Shown: in pieces, positions 11,298-21,571 of the stretch
Position numbering within the stretch: position 1 is the first letter of the stretch
Layout: each line of letters starts with the position of its first letter
From: Porticoccaceae bacterium
Lineage (GTDB): Bacteria > Pseudomonadota > Gammaproteobacteria > Pseudomonadales > Porticoccaceae
Reading direction: 5' to 3'
Length of the DNA: 64,000 nucleotides
Assembly: GCA_029238255.1 (NCBI GenBank)
Contig: JAQWGK010000033.1
Span: forward strand, 62,001 to 126,000
Notes under the pieces: generated by a model
Databases searched by the model: none
Told to the model about the DNA's origin: nothing
Seen by the model: the letters and a program-made list of their open reading frames with translations, nothing else
Translations under genes and position numbers: made by a program

Positions 11298-11771
11298 TCA
11301 TCGAACCTGAATAATCGACGCATCTGCAGCGGCCGAAGGACCGACCAGAACAGGGTTGTAGCGCAGATCATTGCGGGATTTTTGGCTGTGGATTCTAACC
11401 AGCCAGCCGCCCAACAATAAACCACTCAGAGCGCCAGCAATGCTCTGCAAATCACCGCCACCACCATTGATACCCACAACAGTCGCGCCAGCCACAGCAC
11501 CAAAGATTGGCAGTAGATAGACCAGCAGAGAGGCCAGCACAATGACATCTTCAGGAATGCCGATGGTCACCGACTGACCGACAGAAAATTTTTCTCGAGG
11601 TTGATTATTGAGCAGAACCCGAATACTGGTTGTCTTGCCCGCCAACTTGGAAAGAAATTTTTGACCGCAGCCTTTTTCAGCCACACAGACTTCGCAGGCA
11701 GATTTCTGAATTGTCTCAACCCAGAGTCCGTCAGATTCAACGGCGACAACGGTTCCTGTTTCAAGAATCAT
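11298..11771 (-). CDS. rseC: SoxR reducing / sigma-E regulator RseC/MucC
   Basis: 157 aa; CEVCVAEKGCGQ Cys cluster, two TM segments, position in rpoE operon. Confidence 0.85.
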   Translation of the reverse strand: MILETGTVVAVESDGLWVETIQKSACEVCVAEKGCGQKFLSKLAGKTTSIRVLLNNQPREKFSVGQSVTIGIPEDVIVLASLLVYLLPIFGAVAGATVVGINGGGGDLQSIAGALSGLLLGGWLVRIHSQKSRNDLRYNPVLVGPSAAADASIIQVR

Positions 11772-11785
11772 AAATACCCTGCCCC

Positions 11786-12763
11786 CTAAGGCGCTAGACT
11801 AATAGCACTGGCCACTTGACTGGCTGTGCCGCGAGGAATTTCACCGACCACACAGATCGCATACTGATGACCATTGATATCGGCCTTGGTTAACACTGCG
11901 ACTGTTGCACCCAACTTTGCATCGATTGGCGGCAGCATACTGCCCTGCACCGAATCAATAAACACTGAAAACACTGCCAGGCCATCGGTGTACATCATCG
12001 CCTCCTGACCCTCTGTATCAGGTGATTGATGAGAGGCTAAAACAAAGCCCGGCGGCAGCCAATCGATACTCCACATTGATTTCGGGGCATCAATTTTGCG
12101 GTCAACCTGAAGACAATTTGTCTGATCAACTGTTCCAAATTCGCCACCCTGAAGCTGGAGATCAATATCCGCAGATGACTCTCCGATACTGACATCGACA
12201 AACTGGAAACGCTCCAGAGGCTTGCCGGCATGGCTCATCAAGACTGACTGCAGCAGCAGACCTGATTCTTTGTCGATAGCTACCACATAGCCATAGCGAT
12301 ACTTATCTTTGGGTAGCACATGGACCATTGCCACCTGACGATTGGCTATGCGCCCATCGCCTTTAATATGAAATTCGTAGAAGTCTTGCAGGCGTGCGTA
12401 ATTCTCGTTATTTATCTTGTAGGCATTGCCGCGCAAAAGCATATCGCCAGTGCGGACACAGTCAACGCTGTCAGTGCGGCTAACGACATCGCGCTGGGTT
12501 CCATCCATATGCAACAGGCGCTCATAGATTTTACCCTCTCGAACCTGATGAATTAGCTTTACGCTGGTTAGATTGCCGCGATATTCGTAGGTAAAGACAC
12601 CGCTGTAACTGAGCTCTCGAGAGGCTTTGGCCATACGCGCCATCAGGTCATGGGCGGATTCCATAGGGGCAGAAAATACTGGCCCATGCAGCAAAACGGC
12701 GGCTACCAGAGCCGCCTGTTTAATCGCTTTAAATACTGTTTTAAGTGATGAGGTTGCAACCAT
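11786..12763 (-). CDS. rseB: Sigma-E regulatory protein RseB/MucB
   Basis: 325 aa; signal peptide, MARMAKASRELSYSGVFTYEYRG. Confidence 0.9.
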   Translation of the reverse strand: MVATSSLKTVFKAIKQAALVAAVLLHGPVFSAPMESAHDLMARMAKASRELSYSGVFTYEYRGNLTSVKLIHQVREGKIYERLLHMDGTQRDVVSRTDSVDCVRTGDMLLRGNAYKINNENYARLQDFYEFHIKGDGRIANRQVAMVHVLPKDKYRYGYVVAIDKESGLLLQSVLMSHAGKPLERFQFVDVSIGESSADIDLQLQGGEFGTVDQTNCLQVDRKIDAPKSMWSIDWLPPGFVLASHQSPDTEGQEAMMYTDGLAVFSVFIDSVQGSMLPPIDAKLGATVAVLTKADINGHQYAICVVGEIPRGTASQVASAISLAP

Positions 12764-12772
12764 TTTGATCTG

Positions 12773-13492
12773 TTATTCCTTCTCGGAAGATACCTCGCCA
12801 GTGTTTTGACTCGCTGCTTTGCTGCCTGTTTTGCTTTCGACTTCGCTTAAGCGGGCAAATGGCAACATGCCCTGATTGCTGTTTAGGGCGGCATGGCTAG
12901 AGTGCTTAGACATAATATTGTTTAGATAGGCGCGCAATTCAGCCTCGGAATACTGCTTTTTAGCCTGCTGCTGAATCTGCTGATTAACTTCGAGCGCCGG
13001 AACTGCACGCTGAGAGCTTTTATTGTTTCCACCGACACTGACAGTGCGGGCATTAATTGTTGGCTGAAAGCCTGAGGGAAACTGAATCGCAGGTCCGCTA
13101 TTTGCCGCCGGCGTCTCTACACCGGCAAACTCTGATACTGGGCTAACTGTATCCAGAGGGCTATTGAGCTGCTGTACGCCAAATACGGCGATCAGCGCCA
13201 CAGAGGCGGCAATTGCAAAGCGCCCCGCTGAACCGGCAAATACTGCCAAGCGGCTTATTCGGTGCTGAGGCTCTTCATCTATGGCAGCGGAAATCGCTGC
13301 CGAGTAATCTATGGCGGTGATGGCCGGGTCACCTTTAATAGTCGACGAGGCCATATGATAGCGTTTCCACTGATCTCTTAACTGGGGATCTTCTGCAACC
13401 GCTTTTAGAAGACGATGGGTCTCCATTTCGGTGGCTTCTCCATCCATGAGTGCGGAGAGTGACTCCTCTAGGCGTTCCTTGTGATCGCTCAT
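12773..13492 (-). CDS. rseA: Anti-sigma-E factor RseA/MucA
   Basis: 239 aa; LEESLSALMDGEATEMETHRLLKAVAEDPQLRDQWKRYHMASS. Confidence 0.88.
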   Translation of the reverse strand: MSDHKERLEESLSALMDGEATEMETHRLLKAVAEDPQLRDQWKRYHMASSTIKGDPAITAIDYSAAISAAIDEEPQHRISRLAVFAGSAGRFAIAASVALIAVFGVQQLNSPLDTVSPVSEFAGVETPAANSGPAIQFPSGFQPTINARTVSVGGNNKSSQRAVPALEVNQQIQQQAKKQYSEAELRAYLNNIMSKHSSHAALNSNQGMLPFARLSEVESKTGSKAASQNTGEVSSEKE

Positions 13493-13636
13493 TCATTTAC
13501 CTCGTTTGTCTAAAATTGTTACAACCTTTAATGACCTTTTATAAGCTTTTAGCCTGTATAAAAGGGTTAAATTGTCTGTTCGTTGCATGAATACTGTGGG
13601 TAAGACCGATGATTATTTAAAAGGTTCACCATTAGT

Positions 13637-14227
13637 TCACCGCCCTTCGATTAATTCTAGAACTCGCACATCAATTGACTCTCTGCCACGGAAAATTCGT
13701 GATCTAATCGTCCCTACAGGACAGTTCATCACCGCGGCTATATCCTCGTAACTCAAGCCCTCGTATTCCCGAAGAGTCACCGCTGTGCGAAGGTCTTCGG
13801 GCAATTCGATAATCGCCTGATTAATCACCTCTTCAAGCTGATCGCGAAACAGCTGATTTTCCGGGGTGCCTGTGTCCTTCAGCTGCTCACTGCCAGAGTA
13901 GTACTCCGCATCATCCAGATCTACATCTGAGGATGGGGGTCTTCTGCTGCGGGCAACCAGATAGTTTTTCGCGGTATTGACGGCAATTCTGTAAAGCCAA
14001 GTATAGAACTGACTATCGCCGCGAAACTTGGGCAGTGCCCGGTAGGCTTTAATAAAAGCTTCCTGCACCACATCCCTCACCTCATCACTGTCGCGAATAA
14101 AGCGCGCAACTATGGCGTGTACTTTGTATTGATATTTGAGAACGAGCAGATCAAAGGCGCGTTTATCGCCCTTCTGCACTCTTACCACTAACTGCTGATC
14201 AGTTGGTTCTGTCTTTACTTCTGTCAT
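13637..14227 (-). CDS. rpoE: RNA polymerase sigma-E factor (RpoE/AlgU)
   Basis: 196 aa; DQQLVVRVQKGDKRAFDLLVLKYQ..VQEAFIKAYRALPKFRGDSQFYTWLYRIAVNTAKNYLV. Confidence 0.95.
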   Translation of the reverse strand: MTEVKTEPTDQQLVVRVQKGDKRAFDLLVLKYQYKVHAIVARFIRDSDEVRDVVQEAFIKAYRALPKFRGDSQFYTWLYRIAVNTAKNYLVARSRRPPSSDVDLDDAEYYSGSEQLKDTGTPENQLFRDQLEEVINQAIIELPEDLRTAVTLREYEGLSYEDIAAVMNCPVGTIRSRIFRGRESIDVRVLELIEGR

Positions 14228-14301
14228 TTAACAGTCCATTTATCCTACATTTCCGAATTTTTATTGCTTTTCTTTCTCTATATAAATAACGGCAATCAAA
14301 G

Positions 14302-14328
14302 ACAGACCACCAACAAGCGATTTAGTTC
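14302..14328 (-). promoter_or_regulatory. Candidate sigma-E promoter of rpoE: GAACTA-N16-TCTGT
   Basis: Minus-strand GAACTA (14328-14323), 16-nt spacer, TCTGT (14306-14302); close to GAACTT-N16/17-TCTGA. Confidence 0.5.
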
Positions 14329-14382
14329 GCTTGTAATTTGAGCTTATACTATCATGCTGCGTCAACCGATTGTGACCCAACC

Positions 14383-16005
14383 ATGAAACAAACCCATATC
14401 TACGATGTATTAATTATAGGCAGTGGTGCCGCTGGTTTAGCGGTGGCATTACAGCTGGATTCGAACCTCCGTGTCGCGCTGATTAGCAAAGCCTCAATGC
14501 AGGGCGGAGCCTCATGGTTAGCCCAGGGCGGGATTGCCGCTGTGTTCGATAAAAACGATAGCTCAGACGCACATATTGCCGACACATTGGTTGCCGGCGC
14601 TGGGCTCTGCCATGAAGAAGCGGTGCGCTTTGTAGTAGAAAATGGCCCCGAATCAGTGCAGTGGTTGATTAATAAGGGGGTTGATTTTACTCGCGAAGAG
14701 GATCAAACCACCTACCACCTAACTCAGGAAGGCGGTCACAGCCATCGCCGCATACTGCACACCGCAGATGCGACTGGCAAAGAAATCACCGGCACACTGG
14801 TCGATCGAGCCATAGCGGCCAAAAATATTGATATTTTCGAACACCACTGCGCTGTCGATCTGGTCACTCAGGCAGACAGCGACTCCAGAAAAATTCGCTG
14901 TACTGGCTCCTATATTCTCGATATTAATAGCGGCGCTGTCTCTCTATTTAGAGCTAAGAGTGTTGTGCTGGCTACGGGTGGCGCCAGTAAAACCTACCTC
15001 TATACCAGCAATCCCGATGGCGCCAGTGGCGATGGTATTGCCATGGCTTGGCGCCGTGGCTGTCGCGTAGCCAATCTGGAATTTAATCAATTTCATCCGA
15101 CCTGCCTGTACCACCCCAAAGCCAAATCATTTTTGATTACCGAGGCTCTGCGCGGTGAGGGTGCACTGTTAAAGCTTCCCGACGGTTCGGCCTTTATGCA
15201 CAACTTCCATCCGGATGCCGAGCTGGCACCCAGAGATGTGGTGGCACGAGCTATTGACCATGAGATGAAACGACTCGGCAGTGACTGCCTGTATTTGGAT
15301 ATCAGCCATAAACCCGCTGAGTTTATTACTGAGCACTTCCCCACGGTCTATAAACACTGCCTTGGCTTTGGTATCGATATCACCAAGGACCCCATTCCGG
15401 TGGTTCCCGCGGCCCATTACACCTGCGGCGGCATTATTGTAAATACCAAGGGTCAGACTGATCTGCTAAACCTCTATGCGATTGGCGAGAGCGCCTTTAC
15501 AGGACTGCATGGCGCTAATCGTATGGCCAGTAACTCACTGCTCGAATGTTTGGTTTATGCCCATGCAGCGGCCAATGAAATCAACGAAAAGCAAGATCAG
15601 ATTCCGGAACCGGACTTTGTTCGAGAGTGGGATGAATCGAAAGTGGCCGATTCCGATGAAGATGTGGTTATCTCCCACAATTGGGATGAACTGCGCCGCT
15701 TTATGTGGGATTACGTAGGTATTGTGCGCACCGATAAGCGCCTGCAGCGTGCCGAGCATCGTATCAAGCTGCTGCAAAAAGAGATTCAAGAGTATTACAG
15801 CAATTACACCGTGGGCCGCGACCTGCTTGAACTTCGGAATCTGGCAACGGTGGCCGAGTTAATTATTCGCTGCGCCTTGCAGCGCAAAGAGAGCCGCGGC
15901 CTGCACTACACGCTGGACTATCCGGAGCTGGCACCGATCGCCAAAGATACTATTTTAGTGCCAATTAATTTTGCCGGACAGGATGTGATTATTAATCGTG
16001 GCTAA
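14383..16005 (+). CDS. nadB: L-aspartate oxidase
   Basis: [28 protein letters not shown] motif; divergent to rpoE as in Pseudomonas; ATG at 14383 preferred to 14338. Confidence 0.93.
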   Translation: MKQTHIYDVLIIGSGAAGLAVALQLDSNLRVALISKASMQGGASWLAQGGIAAVFDKNDSSDAHIADTLVAGAGLCHEEAVRFVVENGPESVQWLINKGVDFTREEDQTTYHLTQEGGHSHRRILHTADATGKEITGTLVDRAIAAKNIDIFEHHCAVDLVTQADSDSRKIRCTGSYILDINSGAVSLFRAKSVVLATGGASKTYLYTSNPDGASGDGIAMAWRRGCRVANLEFNQFHPTCLYHPKAKSFLITEALRGEGALLKLPDGSAFMHNFHPDAELAPRDVVARAIDHEMKRLGSDCLYLDISHKPAEFITEHFPTVYKHCLGFGIDITKDPIPVVPAAHYTCGGIIVNTKGQTDLLNLYAIGESAFTGLHGANRMASNSLLECLVYAHAAANEINEKQDQIPEPDFVREWDESKVADSDEDVVISHNWDELRRFMWDYVGIVRTDKRLQRAEHRIKLLQKEIQEYYSNYTVGRDLLELRNLATVAELIIRCALQRKESRGLHYTLDYPELAPIAKDTILVPINFAGQDVIINRG

Positions 16006-16013
16006 GTCTTTTT

Positions 16014-16445
16014 TTAAGAGGTCTTTCTTGAAATAAGTAACTTTCGCAACAGCCGATGATCTTCCTCAGACAGGCTGTCTCTGGGGATTATCCTAGTAAA
16101 CCTAGTACCCTGCAGATCCTTAAAGTAGAGCACCACTAAATACCCAGTTACAAACTGAGTGGGCTCCAAGCGCAGCTCATTTTCACCGCTGGCTTGAGAG
16201 ACCAAACGCCAGCAATCCATGCCGGTATCCAGAACAAATAGCTGCTCTGGAGATTGCCGACAAAAATCATTATAAAAACTGTAGCCAACCGCCAACGCAA
16301 TAAAGAGCCCGACAACTTTAGCCCACAGCAGGATTGGCGCAGCCGCTATAATCAAACCAGCCGCAACCGCCAGACCCAGCTTGGCACAGAGAAAATATTT
16401 TGAGGGGTAAAGCCTAAATTCAGCTGTCTTTGCTACGTGACTCAT
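16014..16445 (-). CDS. YgfX-like membrane protein
   Basis: 143 aa, two TM; directly downstream of sdhE. Confidence 0.65.
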   Translation of the reverse strand: MSHVAKTAEFRLYPSKYFLCAKLGLAVAAGLIIAAAPILLWAKVVGLFIALAVGYSFYNDFCRQSPEQLFVLDTGMDCWRLVSQASGENELRLEPTQFVTGYLVVLYFKDLQGTRFTRIIPRDSLSEEDHRLLRKLLISRKTS

Positions 16446-16665
16446 GAATAATCTGCACTATCCTTTGCAAATCGGGGTTATCCGCTGGCTCGCGTTTCAT
16501 CAGCCATAAAAACAGTGACTGATCCTCACATTCAAGCAGCGCTTCAAAACGCAGTTGATCACTTTCTTCGAGGGTTTCATAGAACTCTTCAGCAAAGGGC
16601 TCAAGCAGTAAATCCAGTTCCAACATGCCGCGGCGACAGGCCCAGCGCAGACGATTTTTTTCCAT
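16420..16665 (-). CDS. sdhE: FAD assembly factor SdhE
   Basis: RLRWACRRGMLELDLLLEPFAEEFYETL, RRGMLELD signature. Confidence 0.93.
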   Translation of the reverse strand: MEKNRLRWACRRGMLELDLLLEPFAEEFYETLEESDQLRFEALLECEDQSLFLWLMKREPADNPDLQRIVQIIHESRSKDS

Positions 16666-16751
16666 AGTGAATTCAGTAATTGTGTTAAAGCTGCATTATA
16701 AGAGACAATCACCCATTAACCTACAACGTCCACATAACCACCGGATTGGCA

Positions 16752-17492
16752 ATGACCGAAGAGAACACAAATACCACCGACCAACGTGCCTATATCCAGC
16801 TGACAGGCCCGGATAGCCGCAAGTTTTTGCAGGGTCAGGTAACCTGCGATATGGAATCCCTAACTGGCAGTGCAACCATTAATGGTGCCCACTGCACCCC
16901 CAAAGGGCGGATTATTTTCCTGTTTAGCGCCAGCTGCGACGATCAGGACAATATTATTTTAGAGACCCATCACTCGGTGAAAGATTTAGCCATGGCCAAT
17001 CTTAAAAAATACGCCGTGTTTTTTAAGACCGAGATCAGCGATATTAGCCAACAGTATTCAGCCGCGCCTGTCCTTAGCAATCTGGAAAGAATCAAAACCG
17101 GCAGTGCCGATGTAGTGGCAGAAACCAGCGATATGTTTATCCCGCAGATGTTAAATCTTGATGCGCTGGGTTATATCAGCTTTAAAAAGGGCTGCTACAC
17201 CGGACAGGAAATTGTTGCTCGGGCCCATTATCGCGGTGCCGTGAAACGTCGTATGCATCATCTGCAACTATCGCTCAACAGCCTACCCAATGCCGGTGAT
17301 GAACTCAGAAATAGCGCAGGCAAAAGTATCGGCAATATTGCCAGCGCGGCTTGGGCAGACCAGTCCACAGTAGACGTTTTAGCGGTACTGGCCGATAAAG
17401 CCAGCGACTGCAGCGAGATACAGGTTGGCGAGCAGCCCCTAACAGCGGTAAGCCATCTTCCCCTGCCCTACGAGATTCCAGCTAGCCCATGA
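16752..17492 (+). CDS. ygfZ: Folate-binding protein YgfZ
   Basis: KGCYTGQEIVARAHYRGAVKRR signature; ATG at 16752 (ORF tool uses TTG 16746). Confidence 0.92.
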   Translation: MTEENTNTTDQRAYIQLTGPDSRKFLQGQVTCDMESLTGSATINGAHCTPKGRIIFLFSASCDDQDNIILETHHSVKDLAMANLKKYAVFFKTEISDISQQYSAAPVLSNLERIKTGSADVVAETSDMFIPQMLNLDALGYISFKKGCYTGQEIVARAHYRGAVKRRMHHLQLSLNSLPNAGDELRNSAGKSIGNIASAAWADQSTVDVLAVLADKASDCSEIQVGEQPLTAVSHLPLPYEIPASP

Positions 17493-17902
17493 GTAACTTT
17501 ATCGACTTGGAGAGCCATCAACAGCTGCTGGTGTGGATCGGCATTAGCTCTCTGGTTGTGTTTGTTATCAGCCTGCTGACTCTGCCCTGGCTGGTGGCAA
17601 AAATCCCTGAAGATTATTTCGTTCCCAAAAAGCGCCAGCCAACGAACTGGAAAAACCAACACCCAGTGGTTCGACTGCTTACCCTGATTGGCAAAAATCT
17701 ACTTGGCTACGGTTTAATTCTGGCTGGGCTATTGATGTTATTTTTACCCGGTCAGGGAATCCTGACACTGGTTACTGGCTTGCTGCTTATCGACTATCCG
17801 GGCAAGTTTCGTACCGAACGAAGAATTGTTAGAACTCCGGCAATCTTAAATGGGCTTAACTGGTTGCGGGCCAAGGCCAAAAAACCACCGCTGGTGGTTT
17901 GA
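17489..17902 (+). CDS. PGPGW-type small transmembrane protein
   Basis: 137 aa, 2-3 TM; GLLMLFLPGQGILTLVTGLLLIDYPGK. Confidence 0.55.
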   Translation: MSNFIDLESHQQLLVWIGISSLVVFVISLLTLPWLVAKIPEDYFVPKKRQPTNWKNQHPVVRLLTLIGKNLLGYGLILAGLLMLFLPGQGILTLVTGLLLIDYPGKFRTERRIVRTPAILNGLNWLRAKAKKPPLVV

Positions 17903-17939
17903 TAATACTGCCGGTTACTTTGTCATTATGGCTTTTTTT

Positions 17940-18078
17940 GTCATCCTGAACGCAGTGAAGGATCTTCTTGCAGTTACAACCAGAATAGATCCTTCACTGC
18001 GTTCAGGATGACATGGTCTTAAGTTCAGGATGACATGGTTTTAGGCTCAGGGTGACATGGTTTTGGGTTCAGGATGAC
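17940..18078. repeat. Dispersed palindromic repeat (26-bp perfect inverted pair) followed by 3 tandem 22-bp partial units
   Basis: 17940-17965 gtcatcctgaacgcagtgaaggatct and exact reverse complement 17987-18012; units atggtYttRRgYtcaggRtgac at 18013, 18035, 18057. Confidence 0.92.
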
Positions 18079-18093
18079 AGAAAAAAGTCGCTA

Positions 18094-19281
18094 TTACAGC
18101 GAGACCGCAACGACCTTTCCAACCACCACCTCATTGCCTTCACTGGGTGCCAATGGAATATTCCTCGCCAACAGTAGACTGATCAACGCCATCCCAGAAC
18201 CCATCAAAAATACCGCCGCTGGCGACACCAGCCACACCAATCCAAATATCGCTGGAATCACCACTGCTGCAATATGATTAATAGTAAAGGCGACACCCGC
18301 AGTAGAAGCCATATCGGCCGGATCAGCAATCTTCTGGAAATAGGTTTTAATCGCAATCGCCAGTAAAAAGAACAGATGATCCAAAACATATAAGCCCGCC
18401 GCCCAGGTCGCATCATTAACAAAGGCGTAGGCAGTAAATACACAAAACAGACCGCAGTACTCAAAAGTCAGCGCGCGACGCTCACCAATGCGCCCCACCA
18501 ACTTGCCTATCCGCGCGGCAAAAGCCCAGTTAAAAAGATGATTGATAATATAGAGCAGCGCTATATCACTGACGCTGTAACCAAACTTTTCGACCATTAG
18601 AAAACCGGCAAAAACCACAAAGATCTGGCGCCGGGCACCGCCCATAAAAGTCAGGGCGTAATAGAGCCAGTAGCGTTTGCGCATCAACAGATGCTTGCGC
18701 TGGGGTGTCTTGGATGGAAAGCGCGGAAAGCCCAGCCACGCAAATAGGGTTAATGCCAGACAGCAACCACCGCCAACCAGATAAATAGCTTTAAAGCTTA
18801 GTCCCAGATGGGCCTCGGCCAGCCATAGAAAACTGTAGGCCGCCAGTGATGCGACCGAACTCACGGCAATCAGTTTGCCGAGCATGGCTGGCGCCTCTTC
18901 GATACTCAACCACTGCAGTGACAGAGACTGTTTAATAGTCTCGTAATAATGAAACCCAACCGACATTAAAAATGTGGTCAGGTAGAGTCCGACGACGGTG
19001 GGAAAGTAACCGGTAAGGGCAACACCAATGCCCAGCAATGCCAGAGACAGGTAGGCGAAGGTCTGTTCTTTTAACAGCAATAATACAAACACTGCGGTAA
19101 AGGCTAAAAACCCTGGAATCTCACGAATACTCTGCAACATGCCAATTTCTGCACCGGTAAAACTCGCTCGTTCGATCACAAAGTTATTGAGCAACGCCAT
19201 CCATGTGGCAAAGGCGACAGTCATCGCCACCGACATTACGATAAGAAGATTTTTGGGTGTTTGCCAGGGTTTTACTGTCAC
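18094..19281 (-). CDS. MFS transporter
   Basis: 395 aa, about 12 hydrophobic segments, MFS-like topology. Confidence 0.75.
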   Translation of the reverse strand: MTVKPWQTPKNLLIVMSVAMTVAFATWMALLNNFVIERASFTGAEIGMLQSIREIPGFLAFTAVFVLLLLKEQTFAYLSLALLGIGVALTGYFPTVVGLYLTTFLMSVGFHYYETIKQSLSLQWLSIEEAPAMLGKLIAVSSVASLAAYSFLWLAEAHLGLSFKAIYLVGGGCCLALTLFAWLGFPRFPSKTPQRKHLLMRKRYWLYYALTFMGGARRQIFVVFAGFLMVEKFGYSVSDIALLYIINHLFNWAFAARIGKLVGRIGERRALTFEYCGLFCVFTAYAFVNDATWAAGLYVLDHLFFLLAIAIKTYFQKIADPADMASTAGVAFTINHIAAVVIPAIFGLVWLVSPAAVFLMGSGMALISLLLARNIPLAPSEGNEVVVGKVVAVSL

Positions 19282-19585
19282 GAATAAGGCCTCGATTTTA
19301 AGCTGACTTTTGATTAGTCCAGGTAAGTTTAATTAAGCGACCAGACCAATTTCAGAACAGCCTAGTGTAGTCCAGAAAACACCCTGTATTTCGCACTATG
19401 AACTGCATTTTGCAAAATATTGTTAATTTTTTCGCGACCTGCAATATAAAGCCACGCTCGAAATCAAATAATATCCATATTATTCAGTAAGTTAAGACGA
19501 CTATTAACGACTGGCATCATAGTTGCTCTATTTCCTTGGAAACCGAATAAACGGACGGACTAAATAATCTCAAGGAGCTCTGGAA

Positions 19586-21571
19586 ATGACAACAGCAATT
19601 AAACCTATTATAGGAACCGGTGGCGATGACAACCTAAATGGTGGCAATGGTCACGAAGTACTTTCAGGCAGAGGGGGTAATGACCTGATCAATTCAGGCA
19701 ATGGCCATGATATTGCCTTCGGTGGTGCCGGCAATGATGAAATATACGGCAATTCGGGTAACGATACTCTTTACGGAAGCGGCGGCCCATCATTTGTCGA
19801 TCTCAGTGCTTTTGAAATCGCCAATGATTATGCCGGCAGTGTTATTTTTCAGTCAGAGAGCGCGGGTTATAGAAATTCACTGGGCAGCTATAAAGTATCC
19901 GCCGAAGGGTTAATCACTGAAGTTCAGTTCCACTTTCCCAATGCCAGCCTACCCGGCTCTGGAGGCGATACCCAGTCGGGAACTGCCAGCGAACTCAATC
20001 TGCAAGCGGGTGATCAACTGGGATTTTTTATTGTTGCCAACGGCTATTCCTATAACAATAGCTACAGGCAGATGGACTTCGACAATGGTCAATTGGAATT
20101 CCGCAATGCCGATGGCTCTTCCGCAACTCTCAGCTCGGTTAATCCAAGCCTATGGTTTGTAGATGCCGACGGTTCTGAAACAAAGCTGGTTTATAACGCC
20201 TATCACAGCGCCGCTGGTGTCGAGAACAGCCATTACCAACTCAATCCGGATGGAATTGCCCATACAGTGGGACTAGCCGACACCGATCAGGGCTTGATCA
20301 CACTGGGCTTTGAAGACCTCTACAACGGCGGTGATAGAGATTTTGATGACTCTGTTTTCTCGGTCGATATAGGGACTTCTAACGCACAGATTCTAGACCC
20401 CAATATTGCCAACACTGACAGCGGTGTCGATCAAAGTCAGCCGGTTTACAGCTACCAATATCTCGAAGATGGCAGCCTTGGGAAGTTCGATCAAAACGGC
20501 AACTTTATCGCCATTTCTGAACAGAATGATGAAATTTATGGCGGTAATGGCAATGACGATATCTATGGTCGCGCCGGCAATGATCAATTGTTCGGTGGCG
20601 ATGGCAACGACCTGATTGATGGCGGTACCGGTAGTGATTCAGCCTGGGGTGGCACCGGCAATGACAGTATCTCTGGCGGTAAGGGTAATGACCATCTCCA
20701 TGGTGACAGCGGCCATGACAATATCAATGGCGGCACTGGCGATGACAATATAGACGGCGGAAAGGGTAACGATCATCTCTTCGGCGGCAGTGGCGACGAT
20801 ACGGTTATGGGCGCATCAGGTAATGATCAGCTGGATGGTGGCACGGGTAACGACAGTCTCTATGGCGGCAGCAAAAACGACCAACTCAAAGGCCGTTCAG
20901 GGGATGATTATCTGGATGGCGGTAGCGGCAATGACAACCTTCAAGGAGGCGTCGGCAACGATACCCTGCTCGGTGGTTCCGGTAACGATAATCTTAAAGG
21001 CGGCTCGGGGGATGACCTGATTTACTCCGGTGGCAATAAAGATGTGGTTGATGGTGGCTCCGGAATTGATACGGTTTCCTATAGCTATGCTGACAGTGGC
21101 GTCAATATTGATATACACCGCAAGAAAGTCACCGGCGGTGACTCGGATACCCTTAAATCCATAGAAAATGCCGTTGGCTCAGACCATAACGATAGCCTGC
21201 GCGGTAATCGACTCGACAACCGACTCGAGGGCGGTGACGGCGACGACACAATCCGTGGCATGAAGGGTAACGACGAATTACTCGGCAGTTCCGGTGCCGA
21301 TACTTTCGCTTGGCGACAGAGCGATATTGATGGCAGCCTTGATCAGATTCTGGATTTTGCCCTTGGCGAGGACAATCTGAGCTTTACGGTTAGCTCGTCA
21401 CTGGCCAATCGCGATCTCAATGAATGGTTACAGTTGGAGACTACTGATAACAGCACCCAACTATATGCAGATTTTGATGCCGATGGTGATTTCTCCGATG
21501 CAATGCTGTTCGCAGAACTGCAAGGTGTCAGCGCAGATTCACTCTCTGATATAGATATCTCAATTGCCTAA
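19586..21571 (+). CDS. RTX (hemolysin-type Ca2+-binding repeat) protein with DUF4114 domain and T1SS C-terminal signal region
   Basis: 661 aa; many GGxGxDxhx nonapeptides flanking a DUF4114-like block (GLITLGFEDLYNGGDRDFDDSVFSVDI); RBS aaggag upstream. Confidence 0.93.
   Translation: MTTAIKPIIGTGGDDNLNGGNGHEVLSGRGGNDLINSGNGHDIAFGGAGNDEIYGNSGNDTLYGSGGPSFVDLSAFEIANDYAGSVIFQSESAGYRNSLGSYKVSAEGLITEVQFHFPNASLPGSGGDTQSGTASELNLQAGDQLGFFIVANGYSYNNSYRQMDFDNGQLEFRNADGSSATLSSVNPSLWFVDADGSETKLVYNAYHSAAGVENSHYQLNPDGIAHTVGLADTDQGLITLGFEDLYNGGDRDFDDSVFSVDIGTSNAQILDPNIANTDSGVDQSQPVYSYQYLEDGSLGKFDQNGNFIAISEQNDEIYGGNGNDDIYGRAGNDQLFGGDGNDLIDGGTGSDSAWGGTGNDSISGGKGNDHLHGDSGHDNINGGTGDDNIDGGKGNDHLFGGSGDDTVMGASGNDQLDGGTGNDSLYGGSKNDQLKGRSGDDYLDGGSGNDNLQGGVGNDTLLGGSGNDNLKGGSGDDLIYSGGNKDVVDGGSGIDTVSYSYADSGVNIDIHRKKVTGGDSDTLKSIENAVGSDHNDSLRGNRLDNRLEGGDGDDTIRGMKGNDELLGSSGADTFAWRQSDIDGSLDQILDFALGEDNLSFTVSSSLANRDLNEWLQLETTDNSTQLYADFDADGDFSDAMLFAELQGVSADSLSDIDISIA

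Noticed and set aside
20393-21118. Alternate-frame and antisense ORFs within the RTX gene
   Set aside because: Low-complexity shadow ORFs produced by the GGxGxD-coding repeats.
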